DNA of 64,000 nucleotides from Prostheceraeus crozeri (GCA_907163375.1 CAJQUW010008614.1:1-64000), one strand, 5' to 3'. Shown: positions 1 through 13,743, numbered from the stretch's first letter. Numbers and translations: made by a program. The notes: generated from the letters alone by a model not told the origin.

Positions 1-280
1 TTCCAGAGTTGTTTGTACTTTATCAATTTTGTATTCTGACTTTGCTTGTTGTTTGAAACCAGCCCGAAATGGCTTAGGGCTTCAGCAATTACATTTGTAA
101 TTTACTAGTATCGATTCTGCTGAATTATATGAAGAACAAGGCCTGCAGCTTTGTATTATGAAAGGAAAATCACGTCATGGCATTCACTTAAAGCCTGGAA
201 CAGTCACGTTTTTTCACAACCGCAACCTATCATCTTTAAGTCACTTTTGTTTACCTGAAATCCTTTAATACATGACATAG

Positions 281-460
281 TGGTGGAATCTCAGCAATGC
301 TGATGTGGACATCTACCCCAACATCAGACAGCTCATCCTGGTTGGATGCGTCTCTCCAATTCTCCAAATCTCCTCAGAATCAGAGAGACCGTTTTATGCC
401 GTCAGACATCCGAAGGCGCATCTCTTGTGCACCATCTCCGAGGAATGATTGGTAGACTGA
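281..460 (+). pseudogene. hAT-family transposase C-terminal relic
   Basis: The plus-strand frame starting at 281 reads through a stretch containing YPNIRQLILVGC, then ESERPFYAVRHPKAHL. This resembles the C-terminal dimerisation region of hAT transposases of the THAP12/ZMYM-like type, whose usual pattern is FPNI..LL.IACTLPVTS.E.ERSFSALRRLKTYL. The frame ends in a stop near 455 and nothing upstream in 1-280 extends it convincingly. It is a broken fragment, not a functional gene. The family assignment rests on pattern recall and was not searched. Confidence 0.5.
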
Positions 461-926
461 CAATCGTGGCAAAAAACAGTGGAAGATATGAAGACGTGTG
501 AAATTTGGAAATCAAGGATATCTGTGATCAGCACAAAATATCAATGGTAGCTCCTATCCTTCGAAGTAGAAATCATTCGATGTCTTTGTCGAGTACTGAA
601 ATGGGATCAGGACAAATAAGTTGCTTACAAAGTTTAACATACTAAAATAAGCAAGTTTTGAAATCTTTGAATACCGGTATTACACAGTATTTCATGATGG
701 TCGTTAATTACACAGAAGTGTTCAGTTTTCCAACCGAATTTTTTTACTGAGCGGCTCATGAGGGCAAATCCGAGACGGCTCGTCTGTCAATCGATGTCGC
801 TTGAGTGATATCTGATAGGTTAGACACCATAATCTACAAGCAACATTGTGGAAAAAAGAAAAGGATGCTTGCGGGGAATTTGAATTCAAGAATGGTTTTG
901 CAGTTAGCGTATAATTATTTTCAAGA
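461..926. other. No gene recognised
   Basis: AT-rich sequence between the hAT relic and the foldback repeat. The short open frames here show no domain or motif that I recognise. Confidence 0.5.
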
Positions 927-1675
927 AACTGAAGCTAGCAGTATATCTGGCAGTAGATTTTTAGAAATAATTTTTTCAATCCGGATTTTCCACTTGCCTG
1001 ATGAAAAATGATCTAGGAATTTGTTCATCACATCAGCTTTCAAAAATTCCTCTCGGATCAGGATAAAATTTTAATCAAAAAATTCACTGAGAGATTAACT
1101 GATGCTTTCATGATCATATTCACGATTTTGTTCATACCAAAAAAACGACGGATTCCTTTTCCAAGAGCCATTCGAGAATTTGTTCAACACACTTGGAGTC
1201 CCTCCCAGCCCTACAATACTCGCTACTATAGCATAAACATAAAAGAAACCAACGACATTGTCATTTTTTCACTTATTGCTACTTGTGGTTCGCACCAAAC
1301 AACCACGAATTCCCATTATAAGAATTATTCCAGAATTTGTTCACTATATTTGGACTCCCTCACAGCCCTGCAAGCCCTAGTTACTTCTTGTTCGTAGTCA
1401 GGAAGTGTCAGTAAGCGAAAAATGACAATGTCGTCTTGCAGGGCTGCGAGGTAGTCCCAATGTGATGAACAAATTTTGGAATTGTTCTTAGAATAGGAAT
1501 GCGTGGTTGTTTGGTGTGAACAAAATCGTAAATATGATCAGGAAAGCATCAGTTAATCTCTCCGTGCATTTTTTGATTAAAATTTTATCCTGATCCGAGA
1601 GGAATTTTTGAAAGCTGATGTGATGAACAAATTATTTCTAAAAATCCACTGCCAGATCTAGTGCTAACTTCAGTG
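927..1675. repeat. Foldback / MITE-like inverted repeat
   Basis: The left arm begins ACTGAAGCTAGCAGTATATC near 929. The right arm ends with the diverged complement, finishing GCTAACTTCAGT near 1674. The arms share long complementary blocks: TTTTTAGAAATAA, the CATCAGCTTTCAAAAATTCC block, and the segment around 1110-1140 against 1515-1545. A second inner inverted pair sits at about 1175-1290 and 1420-1460 (GGGCTGCGAGG versus CCTCCCAGCCC). The whole reads as one imperfect palindrome of about 750 bp, typical of a non-autonomous foldback DNA transposon. No target duplication is obvious. Confidence 0.6.
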
Positions 1676-1995
1676 ACTTTTATTTTCACATTTTTGTGTC
1701 AACGTGAGGCATGATGGGAAGGTATTAAAAAAATGAAGTTTTCGAAATGCAATGAAAGTGAAGAAACAATAGACCCAATATCAGGCTTTCTTGACACTTC
1801 ATTTTGATTTTCATATTTTGATGTACTTGTGTAGGGAAGCAACTCACACTCAATGTAGAGATGCGTCGTGACTTACACACGCACATGTACATTGTACATT
1901 GATCGCACTTTTTTATTTTGTCGACCCCTCCGCGCCGAAAAGCTGGATCCGCCTCTGACTAAGATGCGAGTCAATCTTTGACAACATATTTACTG

Positions 1996-3871
1996 CAGGC
2001 CTGTGATTGCTCCTCAAATTCCTCAGATTCCTCAAAAATTTTTTCCACTCAAATCCTCAAAAATTCCTCAAATATAGCTAAACTAAAAGAAATTCTTCAA
2101 ATGTGACACATTTTAGACTAAATGTCGGACAATATCTTGTTTTTTAGCGAATGGTGACTATCTGTAAACTTCCAATCAAGAGGCCAAGATAGAATCATAT
2201 AACATGTATCCTACACCCTGACTGCTAAACATGAATCAATCATGATTAATACTTTGATTTTCTTTCACGTCGTTTTAATTTCTGGAAGCTACAGGGTTGC
2301 AAATGTTTAGGTTCGTCCGAACTTATTTTGTTATGCAGAGTAGGTGTCTGTAGTTATTGTCTGCCGAAACTCCTTAGTGCAGCACTTTCACTTTTTTTAT
2401 GCGTGAAACACTGCGATCAGTATACCGAAATTGTATATTGAACTCTACAAGCAATTTTTTTCTTCAAACTTCATAATTTTGCGTAGAATTCCAACTGTAA
2501 AATGCTTATTCAATTATTTCATTAATTTTCTGAACGGTTTCACCGCCTTCATTATATGTTTCTGCGACTTATATGGCTGCCAAATGCATGCTGTACTTCT
2601 TAAAGAACTTTAGGCTATCGATCCTCTATATCCATTATGTGATAACGTGTAGATATCCCATCCCACTTGGATTTCAGTGCTCTTATCAACTGAAGCTTTT
2701 GTTTCACTCATTCTCTTCCATTTTATTTCCGCTGAACATGAACGCATGCGACGGGGGTTAAAGCGGATGGTCTCCAAATTTAGTGTCTATCTGCCCTGGT
2801 CACTAGCGTGCGGAGGTTGGAAGCTTTATGAGGCTCTGCTATTCCATGAGTCTGTTTGCTGCTACATTTTTCAGGGTCTGACGACCGACATTTATCCTGG
2901 ATGAGTTATCCACTTATAGATCGTTTTCATAATTTGCTGAACACAGCTTGGTGTGAAAGTAATGCACAGATTGTTTATCGTTGTATGCGAACTTGGATTA
3001 ATTAAGACATTCATCAAACCACATAGTACTGGGTTGGCAGATTTTCAACCTGGGTCTACTGCAAGATGTGGTTGTCAATATCTCTGCGGAACTTCATGGG
3101 AATAGAGGTGATAATCTTTCACTCTTTGCTTAGATGAGACCAACCACTCAGCTGGCAAGCCTGTTTCTAGCAGTTTTTTGTGTCGTATGAGAGAATTCAT
3201 GTTCATTTAAATGTAGATCGGAGCGATGTGATCAAAGGGCTAACAGATAAACAAGGGCCACCAAAACTTGTGCAGTATAAAGTAATATTAATAAAATTAG
3301 TGTGAAATGTGGCGTATCCTTCATAATAAATAACTACCGACTTTTTTAACCACAAGCATTCCGTCAACGATTTTAAGCTTTCTATGCTTACGGGTTGCTC
3401 TCCTCCCAAATTTGTCTAAAATCCGTAAAAATTAATCGTCACTAAACCCCAGATGCATGTAGTTGAGGATATTTCCTACATTAAAAAAAATTCAGTATAC
3501 AAATCTGACAAGCATCATTGAATTGGAGACGATAGCGTGAAGCACAACGATGTCAGCAGCTTGATCTGACATCCTCTGTTCGACACATTCTAAGCAGATA
3601 GTACTTGAGGTCACAAATTAATTTCGCAACAAACGCGGAAAGTAATTATGACCAGGCCAATATCCTTTTGTAATACATATAACTTCAAAAAGTGTGGAGA
3701 TGTGGTCAACTCTGGGGTTGCCTTCTTCATGACTTTTTTCATGAAGTTTGGCCCAAAATCCCTGTTAAAATTTGGAGTTTTTCTTGCAATTATTATATTA
3801 GGCTCCGTTTACATTCCTCAAATTTTTCAAAAAAATTCCTCAATTTTTCTAATAAGCTAATCACAGGCCTG
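1996..3871. mobile_element. Possible non-autonomous DNA transposon with CAGGCCTGTGATT ends
   Basis: The interval starts with CAGGCCTGTGATT and ends with its inverted copy AATCACAGGCCTG. It is flanked directly by TTACTG on both sides (1990-1995 and 3872-3877). Both ends also carry ATTCCTCAAA-type direct repeats, near 2015-2070 and 3813-3842. Termini of this style occur in hAT elements, but hAT normally gives 8-bp duplications and only 6 bp match here. The inverted match is just 13 bp and its outer 8 bp is itself a palindrome. No transposase is visible in the 1.88 kb. Confidence 0.4.
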
Positions 3872-3877
3872 TTACTG

Positions 3878-6800
3878 TCATTTTTAGTGTTATTGAAGTC
3901 TCTTTAGCTAGGAAACAAGTTTGCTTCGAACATAATTTCTCCAGCTAATAAATTAAGGAGACGAGGAAAAGGAGAAAGTCCGAGAACATGACCAAGCAAG
4001 ACGAAGCAAGAAAAAGGTGCGTGTCGATACATAGGCCTATTCTAATTCCTGATTCTTGTTACATTGAGTAATTGTTTTTGGAGCTGAAACAGGTGAGCCG
4101 TTGGTAACATGGCCATCAGAAGAAAATTGCATGGGCTCTGTGTTGTAGCAGGATTTAGTGTGTTCTCACCTGAATTATGTTAGTCATCCTGTGTCTAGCT
4201 CTAATTGGTTGAATTCCTTTTCAAATACCTTCATGAGATCGAATAAGTTGCGAATGTCATCTCGGTCAGTCACTTGTCTCTCGGTCAATCTGGATGCTTT
4301 CACAGGAAATGACTTCCAGCCTGCATAGCAGTCGGCTAGTTGCTCGCATTTCCTATTTTCGGGTAAATTCGATGTTGAGTGGGTGTTCCGAATAGCCGGC
4401 GATGGATTATTACTATGTCCAAGATCAATTTGGTGTCGAGATGAAAGCGGCAATGAAATACATGTGAGAGATGCGGCTGAACCTGGAGATTACGGGTATC
4501 TAGAAGAAGTCATTTCATGACATATCTGGAATCTTGTGAAACATTAGCATAGGCCTACTGTCCTGAAATCTATCATTTCAGTTCCCTTCCTTAAAATAGG
4601 CCCTACTACGTAATCTTCTACAGACATGATTTTTCGGGTCAAGTATGTGGCTCCCTTGTTCCGAAAAATCATGCGATAAGTTCGCTGAGATTTTAATCGT
4701 TACTTCGAAAAATTCAGTGTGTATAACTCGGGAAAAATCAGGGAATTTTAAAATTGGGAGCAGTAAAGATTAAATGTATCTATGACTGATGCACAAATAA
4801 ACAAAAATTGCCTACTGTACAACAAGGAAAAAGTAAGAAATTCCATGTTTTTGATATAAGCATCACTTTTTATATCGTTTGAAGATTTGATCAATAAGTG
4901 CAAATTCGCTAGAAATAGTTATGGTCATAGGTCAAGCATTTATAAATTTTAATTTTGAAACATTGTGTAACGTTGCTTCACTAAATTTTCAGCAATTTGT
5001 ATAGACAAGGAGGGCCAGTTTTGATTTTATGTGCTTTTCTTAGTTTGCTGCTGCGCTTTTCTCCAAAGCTTCGACCAGATCAACTCTGATGGGTGGGGAA
5101 AGCTGCTTTGAAAATGTCCAGACGGAATGTGCGTACGCAGCCGAGGAAACGGGAAATCTGGATCCTTGGCATTAGGACGGTATGCTTCGTTTTCTCATCC
5201 GACCCACGCCCATTGATGTGAGCTTGATCAGATTGATCGGCCAATGGGCGAGTGTGCCTCTGGAGATTATCTGCCAGGTTTTCAGGACTCCCACGCCTTG
5301 CGCCGTTCATAGCATAGTACGCTCTTGGGCTCTGATTAGGGACTACTGATGACAGTCTGCTGGAAAATTGAAAATGCTACGCGACAACTCACGTAAAATT
5401 GATCCATCCGACGGATTAACATGGGATGTTCATTGTTCACTGTAAGGCTATTGAACTTGCTAGACAGGGGGGGTACGAGTATGACACAGCATACCTGAAT
5501 TCTTCGACTTTCGTGCCCCCGTCATGCGGTTACTTCTCTGATGCACCACAGAGCTCCTGCAGGGATTGCGTCGATGGCCTGGACCAATCTCCTAGAACTC
5601 CGGCCAGGTCGGTTAATGAGAGATTTTGATGGTCCCAACTGTCGATACGTATCGCTACTTACTCGGTCATGGCATCCACCTGTCCTCCGCCCTACCTAAG
5701 CACCCGCACTTATTGCCTTCTTTTTCCAACCCTTTTCAATTCGCTTTTTGATTGAGTTTTAGTCTACATAGCCTAAGTATCTACGGCTACTTATAATAAC
5801 ACAAAATATTTATCACCTAAAAGTCAAATTCCTACCATCCGCACTAACGCTTTATTGCATTTCCAAACATTATCATCGATGTTCCTTCTTTCATCTGTGA
5901 TTTCATTGACTACATCGCTGACTCATAAGTGCTATTGGGCAGATCATATTCTGGCATTCAGGAGTTTCAGATTCTCCGCTCTCAAAGTGGTTAAAGATGA
6001 GCTGGGGTTGGATAGCTAATGCGCGACCGTTCCTAATATGTGTGCTTATTCATTGATTCTAATGTGTTCAAAGTATAAGTGAGATAATCAAAATACTCGA
6101 AACTAAAGAAAAATCTCATTGTTTGAAATGCTTTTCTGTGGTTTTATCGAATGTAGAAAGTGTTCTTGGTCGGGACTATCATAGCTTCATCACATCATTC
6201 ATCGGAAAATTTAAGTTGAATATTGATTCAAGTGGGAGACATCTGTTATAGCAGGATTGGTAAGTGATGAACAATTTATATAATGCGTCTTAATGAAAGA
6301 GTACATTCAATGAAGGCTGAACTACGTTGCGTGACAGAAACATGCACTGTATGTTTTAATAAAACTACAATTAAGAGTGAACTGTGATGCGTGACAGAAA
6401 ACACTTATCTAATCAATAGCCGTTGATTAAATATTAAGTCGATCTAATCTCAAACGATTTTACGTGTATGTGCCTTTTCTTGCATGAACATATGAAGATC
6501 CGTTCATCCTTTTGCACCGAGATCAACGTTTGTTTACCACCACCCAAAGTTTCGGACATACGTTGAATTGCAAATTTTGCTGTGTTTTGATATAAGTCGT
6601 AGCTGCATGATGAAGCACCAAGAAAAAATCGTAAATTGTTATTTGAAATGATTCGTTGTGGACGTAGCATGCGCAATGTTGTTTAAAGAGTCAATGTTTG
6701 AATGTATCATGTAGGCTAGCTGATTGGAATTGGTGGGCGCGTTGGTGTGAAGAAGCAAAGTTGTAAGGATCTGGATGACCAAATTTCAGAAGACAAGTGA

Positions 6801-7079
6801 TAGTCACAGATTGAAATCTGATCATTCCAGCGAAGAGAAATCGGTTTCAGTATGTTCGCGTCTGTCTAGCAAAAGGCTGGAGATTTGAGTGTTGGTTATC
6901 AAACTGTTGCTTTAGAGCTGCATATCAAACGTCTGAAAGAAGCGGGATTTAAATCCTACAGATGTACGCATACCTCTCAATAGCTTTTTTTGAATTTTAA
7001 TGAATTTATGCGGACATTTTCTAGTCCCGAGGAGTGGTTCGCCGTAGAGGTATGATTTATGAACACTTTCTCAGGTCAC
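3878..7079. other. No gene recognised
   Basis: Open frames exist on the minus strand at 4184-4453 (89 codons) and 5080-5310 (76 codons), but neither shows a domain, a convincing start context or splice signals. The only clear structure is the short hairpin at 4625-4673. Confidence 0.5.
4625..4673. repeat. Perfect 13-bp hairpin
   Basis: CATGATTTTTCGG at 4625-4637 is followed after 23 bases by its exact complement at 4661-4673. It could be the core of a small MITE or chance. No flanking duplication was seen. Confidence 0.5.
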
Positions 7080-8010
7080 ACATCGCGAGGATTAGTCACG
7101 TTTACTTCAACGTATCGAGGATCGATTTTTCCTTCTCGTGATCCGTTCTCTTTGTCAAATTTTTGCATATAGTACATCGAAGACAGTTGCTGAATCAATC
7201 CTCTGATCTTCTGTTCTTTGATTGAAAAACCCTTCGTTATTGCTCTTTTTTGATTACGTGGAGTAGTTCATATGGGAGAGCAAGTCTGATTTTTGGAGAA
7301 GTTTTTCAGATACCAAACGGCTATCCTCTGTCTACATATAATTCAAAGAAAGCTCTTACTGTTCGCTTTGTAAGTGACAGGCAACTTTCTGATCCTAGAG
7401 AAACATCGACCATTTTTCGAATTAGGCTTAGATATCAAGAGGAGCCGTCCATGTTTTGCCCATTCACCTATCTATAGTCATCTGCTGTCTTGCTTTGATT
7501 TTCTTCCAATGCATTTGTTATGCCTTTTGATGCTAACCATCGAATCATTGAAAGCAATTGCGAAAGACAAAAGCGAGTTTTCGACTTCGGAAGGTGTTCT
7601 AGGGACGTCTGCTGTAAATGTCATTCTTTTACGATAGTCTGTAATGTCATCTTTCCACGTCGCAACCAGAAGCAATGGAGCGGAATCGGCATTCTCCATT
7701 CACGGGTCGGATTCGATGTCATGCAGTGACTTGAAGCGTTGGAATCATCCGTCCGTTGTTTGTACTTGAAATTGATCTCACGCCGATTTTTGAAGCAAAT
7801 GTTATGGTTTTCCTCTCGTTGGGTAGATGGGGATACTGCCTGTTATTGGGAATGCTTCTGATCTCTTCTGTCGAAGCAATTGCATATAAGCTTGATTCCA
7901 CGTTAAAAACTCCGCGAAAATGAATTCTTTTGCGATCCTGCGTCCCAAAGTCGATCTTTCAATATGCGCGTTTATCTGATCGACCTCTGTAGGCCATGAG
8001 TGAATGCTTG
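7080..8010 (-). pseudogene. Unidentified decayed coding-like stretch
   Basis: On the minus strand several hydrophilic open stretches follow one another in different frames: about 7990-7830, 7901-7719, 7699-7478 and 7240-7080. They read like ordinary protein, for example IHFRGVFNVESSLYAIASTE and FDKENGSREGKIDPRYVEVN. Successive stretches are separated by stops or frame changes, as in an old inactivated gene or transposon open frame. I do not recognise the family. Confidence 0.25.
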
Positions 8011-11000
8011 TCGTTCTACTCCATATTTCCTTTCAACATCAATTTTCTGCATATCGTTTCTTACAAAAATCTGGAATGATTTCTGCTTTATTACGAATAT
8101 TCACGTGTGAAGATTGTTGTAGTTTCATTGCCTTGAGTAATTTAAACGTGAAATTGCATCGATTGTAATCGTTCTTTGAGTCTTCAAGCAGCAACTTTCC
8201 ATTGTACATTTTCCTATCATGGCTTCAATCCATATACAATGCTCAGATGGTCGACAAAATGTTCACATGACACGCAAAGCCATAGGACTCACCCTCAATA
8301 TTTGAATACCACTCCACCCTCGCTCGCAGCTTCACACTTCTATCGAACGGCATCACAGATATCACAATGGAAACAATGTGACCGGGAAGAGCTATAACTA
8401 GTAATAGCGGAGGAATACAAAAGATCCCATTTACGATTCATTTCTCAGGTGTGCCTACGTATTTTTAAATTTAGTCCTTTGCTCTCATCCTCATTCTATC
8501 TACGTTAGACTCTTTTGAATAACACCTCTTCAGCAGTCACTTGAAAGCTGCATCAGTTTCCTTAGTCGGTTCGGTTTAGTGAAATGTTTGTGGGTAGGGC
8601 GGATCACAATCGCTTCTACGGTGAGTAGTTGTGTCCGCATTATGTAGTGATAGATCATCGTGGCGAATGTCATCATTTGAGAATACGGAGCCAAAGAAAT
8701 TATCTGCACTTTCAACATGTTGTTCAGACTGCACGATTTTTTCAAAAAAGGACTTGTATTGAAATTGTGGCTGATGAATTACTAGTTTAGCGATTGTGCT
8801 AATGATTTGAGATAGGAAGAACTGTCGGGAAATGAAGCAGCCGACTAGTTAAGTACATGTATATGACATAGTTAAAAGTGGCGTTGCTGAAACTTACAAA
8901 ATGGAGAACTGCATTTATTTATGAGCACTTGTATTTGTCTCGTAGTCTAGACCATGATTCAGTGTTAGAGCATCCATTTTCTGATTTAGGTGCTGGTTTG
9001 TCAGCTAAATTTGACAAAAATCAGACTAGCGTTCATTGCATCTTTCGTAATTCCTGGAATAGTGATTCTAAGTTTTTGTTCTGCTTAACTACCGGATGGA
9101 AGGTTCTTGCTTTCTATTTATCCTTGGAACTTACCGTTCATTGACGAGTTTCCTATCTTCTTGTCATCATTTATATCCGCCTGTTTTGCAACCATTCACA
9201 GGTTATTTACGTTCATGCCTTGCATTTCGCAATAGTTCACATCCAACGATGTGTACCTATACTTTGTGGAGATTATAGACGTGATGATGTATTTGATGCG
9301 GTCTGACATGCCCATGTTTTCTAAATCCTTCAGTGGCTCATGCTGAGGGGGCATATATGTCCATGCACAAAGCTTTATATAAATGGAAAAAGCTCAGCGT
9401 CGGTCCCCACCCAATATAGCTCTTTACCTATCCAAATGCGATAAAAAAAAAACAGTCTGCAAAAAATTTTTCATCACTAGCATGTGAATGGAACTATTCC
9501 TTAATCACTAAGTTACGCGTCTTCACGTTCGAAACATTTTATTTCAGTAACGATTTTATTCGCTCATTTTGTATCAGTACGCAAAGAGTTTCAAGGATGT
9601 GGAATATAGTTTTCATCCCAAGAAAAGTAGCCATTGTGTATGGGTCTGTCCAAGTCTAAATTCCACTAAGTGTTGAAATTTTGAATATAAATTCCTGTGG
9701 TAATATGACTAGCTACGGTCATATAGCACATACTTGAAATTATCGTTTTTCTAAAGAAAGCAGTTCATACTCTTAATGGCATCTTAACCAGTTTTTTTTT
9801 ACGGATCATCTCTGTGCAGCAAGCTGTTCATGTAGCTGTCACAGTCGAGTCGGCATTTTCTTTGTATTCGAAACTCCATGCACCGGACATGTGAGGACAG
9901 ACTTGGAAGTCTTTCAACTCCGACACCACAATACTACTACTTATTAATTTGGAAAAGCAACATACAGCATGGAAAATTGGATTAAATTTTAATACATTTG
10001 TTAGATAAGGCCTAGAATGAATGAAATTTATGAATATGAAGTGAATTGAAGTTGAGAGGATTTTAAGTTAATCTAAGTTAAGGCTATTGAATATTGCTTA
10101 AGTATGAATGACTTGTCCTTGCTTTTTGAATAAAAAAAAAAAAATTGCACGAATCTAAAAACTGAAATTTTGAAAGTGTCCCCGCCACTGTGTCCGCGCA
10201 ATACTATATTTTACTCAAATATTGTATACGTAGTAACATGTTGTGCAAAAAGCCCATCTGATCTCAACGAAGGAGTGTGTGTTAAACTGTGGCTTACCGT
10301 ATTACCTTCACCCAAATAAAGAGGAGAACCTGTATGTATTCTGATGAGCTCTGCTAGATGTTTCGCAGCTGTGAGCTGGCATATGATTTCTTAAGTGTAT
10401 AGAGCCCATCTTTTTACTGTTTGTAAGTCCTCCCTTTTCGCCTTGTCAGCCTAATTTGACAAAAAAATACAGTCGAGTAAGTAGAGTTTTCATGGTTTGT
10501 ATCTTTTGGATGTCTTGAACTTCCTTCTTGACCATTTCCATCTTCTGTATAATTTATAACCGCCCTGTTATGCAACATTCTCTGAAATTTTGTCTCTTGA
10601 CTGTCTTCCCATTTAACAACGATGGAACCATGAGGCTTTTGTGGAGATTGTGGAGGGCTGCTTCGATGCCAGCTCAGCTTGCTTTATGCCGCCTTGAAGT
10701 ATATTTCTATGTAGTGTTGGACTTCTTATGACTTCTATGTTGGATTTGCACTAGTAATGCTAATTCATGATTTATTTTTGTTATTTCTATAGGGATCATC
10801 TAAGTGCTTACGTCTAATAAGTTCAAATGTCTAGTTGTTGCTCTTTCGATAGTAGTATGGCTTCTTGACGCCCTCATAATCAGTTTGGTAAGTAATTGGA
10901 ATTGTAATATGTTTTTCTTTGGGGGGGAATTGTAAATAGGTTGGATTCCCTTGCAGATACCGCAACAAATAGTAAAGTTGTTTTCGACACAGTCGCTTCC

Positions 11001-11611
11001 GATTTTCGTTAGGCAGTTTATAGGATTATAACTGATGATAATGACGTTTCAAGTGCCTGGAATTAATAAAATTCTAGGTCGCTTTCAGCAGCACAATCTG
11101 TGTGGTGGTGGCTCATAGCTTCATGTGACTCCAGTTTCAGTTTCAAAGTTTCAGCTAGTTTTTTCATAGTATTGTCAAACAATACAGTAGTGACACAACT
11201 ACGCGAATAGCAGTAGTGATGAACTTCTCATAGGTGTGCATTGTTTGCAAACAGTTTGCTGAAAATTCCCTTGGTGCAATTGCGGTTTGGTTTGACGTAA
11301 AAGCACAAGCAAAAATGGAACCTACTGCACACATATCCTTGTTCGATAATAGTTGCGGAACACAGGCCAAATGAAATATGAATGAAACTGTTCTCAGAGC
11401 ATGGAGACAGATTGCGTCTTAAAACAAAAACTCTTCGGCGGAATTTTGCCCCGCCCAATTAATGTTCGCATTGGCAATTCGGAACACATGTTCCTATCCA
11501 TGTTCGTATCCACTATCAGTGCGTCCGCAATTATAACTACTCGTAGCGATGAAATAAAGCATCGGGACCTTAGGCATAGATAGACTAGTTTCGACGATTC
11601 TTTCACTGTGA
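8011..11611. other. No gene recognised
   Basis: Open frames at 8878-9144 (plus), 10528-10731 (plus) and 11394-11765 (minus) have no recognisable domains. A TATATAAA box lies at about 9376-9383 with nothing identifiable downstream. An A-run after AATAAA at about 10,131-10,144 looks like the tail of an old retroposed transcript on the plus strand, whose body I could not identify. Confidence 0.45.
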
Positions 11612-12546
11612 GTGCCGACCGAACTTGTGATGGCTTACCAGAAGCGCAAACGGGATTATCCTTGGCTGACAGGAGACGACAATGGCGCATATTGTGCCCC
11701 ATGTAAAGCCTTATACGGGGGCAAACCGAATTCTTCCAGTCAAGGTGTATTAGTCTCACGTCCATTCTCTAATTGGAAGAAATCTACCGGCTCAAAACCT
11801 GAAGACAATAAACTTGTAAAACACCAACTATCGCATGCACATCAATCAGCGATTAGTGTTTCTGACCAATCATGCCAACTGCGACAGTCGGGAGTGGGCT
11901 GATGCATCGGCCTACAGTGATGATTACAACAAGTTTTTGGAGAGACTTACCTCTCACAATATCAAGACTATCAACCAACATACGATAAATCTCCATGAAA
12001 CAGTTATCGTTCCGTATCTTGACAAGCTTGTCACCCTTCTGAATCGTCGTCTATCAGGCGACGGCATTGAAAGCATTTCCAAAGCTATGCTTATTTTCGG
12101 GCCAATTTTTAGCATCACACGATCCCCACTATGGTGTGAAGGACATTACTTTGATCGCTGAAACATTCAATTTGTCAACTGTCGAGGCTGTTCATGAATG
12201 GCAAGTGTTTCGAAATTATTTCAAAACGTGCGATCGAAACATCAGCGCCACGGACAACCTCATCAAATTAGCTTCCGGCAAAGATTTGGCATTGGGGTTC
12301 CCGATGCTGTCGGACATCGCAATGAAGGTTATATGTGCGCCTTTAGGAACAGTGTCCGTGGAAAGGAGTTCTTCCACTATGAATCGAGTTACAACTAGCT
12401 TAAGGCAAAGATTGTTGCCGCATCACGTCCGCGATGCAATGCTGGTCAGCATTGAGGGATCCAAGATTGATGATTTCACGTCAATTGTGAAACTCTGGCA
12501 TTCTAGGAAGGCCAGACGACTACAAATTCCAGACAGTAAACAATAA
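11612..12546 (+). pseudogene. hAT transposase-derived pseudogene, internally deleted
   Basis: Three pieces in successive frames belong together. 11612-11902 contains a TTF-type zinc finger: YCAPCKALYGG, then VSRPFSNWKKSTG and a K..H..S..H ending. About 11,890-12,100 is an alpha-helical middle piece. 12067-12546 carries the hAT dimerisation domain, with FPMLSDIAMKVICAPLGTVS, then VERSSSTMNRV and LRQRLLPHHVRDAML. The family (KIAA1586/ZMYM-like hAT proteins) is normally about 600-800 residues. Here the zinc finger runs almost directly into the C-terminal third, so the central catalytic region is missing. Frame changes near 11,880 and 12,070 break what is left. No 8-bp target duplication or terminal repeats were found. 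Confidence 0.75.
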
Positions 12547-13733
12547 CACTCATAATTCTCATCCTTCTTCCTGTTATTTGGAAAATGAATTTTTATAGTA
12601 CAATGGCTATTTTCTACATTATGTAAAAGTACTAAGGAATTCTGGGGCAGTGTACATATATACGTACATGTGAAAGTAATTATTGATGTAATGTAATGAT
12701 AATGATGAATAATTGATGTGAAATGTAGTAGCGATCAAGTAAAAAGCTTTCAGTCATTAAATAATCATTTAATCTGTAGCAAGTGATTAGCTAAAAGTTA
12801 CAATTTGAAACATTTCACCATCTCGAGATTATAGTCCTAAAATATACATGTATAATAGGCATGTTTTGCAGTATTCATGAACAGTGAAATGTCATGTGTA
12901 GAGGGCCACTTATATTTTACATAAGGAGTTGGAATTTCTCATTGCCTGATGTCGGGATACACAAACATTCAGACCCCCCTGATTTCCCCCCCTGAACCAG
13001 TAGGAGTGGATAAAACACTGCATTACGTCATGCCAAACTACACTCAGACAACGAAAGCAAGGTATGGAGGATAAATTGGAAGGAGGATGATGATGAAAAG
13101 ACAAATGTTAAACATGCACATCAGAGCTAAACTGCAAACGATAAACACATAAACGCAAATTCAGATGCAGTTTCGAAGTTTCTCGAAACAAATATTTTAA
13201 TTATAAATTCATATGTACTTCATCAACCAATGGTCTATGCATGAGTGAATTGCATTGACTAATATGCTTAATTTTACAAGAAATTGACAATAATACTTTA
13301 ACAAAAGATGGGCCAAATTTGATCAAATTTGGATTGATTATTTGAAATACGTAGAAACTAAAAGGCATGCAAAATGGAATCCAGCGCTAACTGTTTTTGA
13401 GCAAGATCGACAGATGTTCTCTGGGGGTGTCCCAGAATAAAATAAGCTTGATAAGTCCGGCTACATTAAGTTTGGGGAAGCTCTGGTACCTGTGACAACT
13501 CCTGAGTTTTCATTTTTACAGTGTAGGAAGACCGATATTATTGCAGGTAAAACCTTTGATCTTCTTATTCTGACTAATTTTGAAGCATATTTTGCTAGCA
13601 AAGAATTTCAAAACCATATAATTGAAATTTCTTATCCAATGATATCTACATGCATGTGCTATGTTATGAGATGAAGAGAAACTTAATTTTTATGCTGAAT
13701 AAGTTTCTTGCATGATGTTCTTTTTCATTGCAG
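12547..13733. other. Upstream region of TMX2, no separate gene recognised
   Basis: AT-rich sequence. The last 26 bases form a splice acceptor: a pyrimidine-rich run ending TTTTTCATTGCAG at 13,733. An upstream 5' exon of TMX2 must therefore lie to the left, here or beyond, but I could not locate it. Confidence 0.5.
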
Positions 13734-13743
13734 GTGCTCAGCG

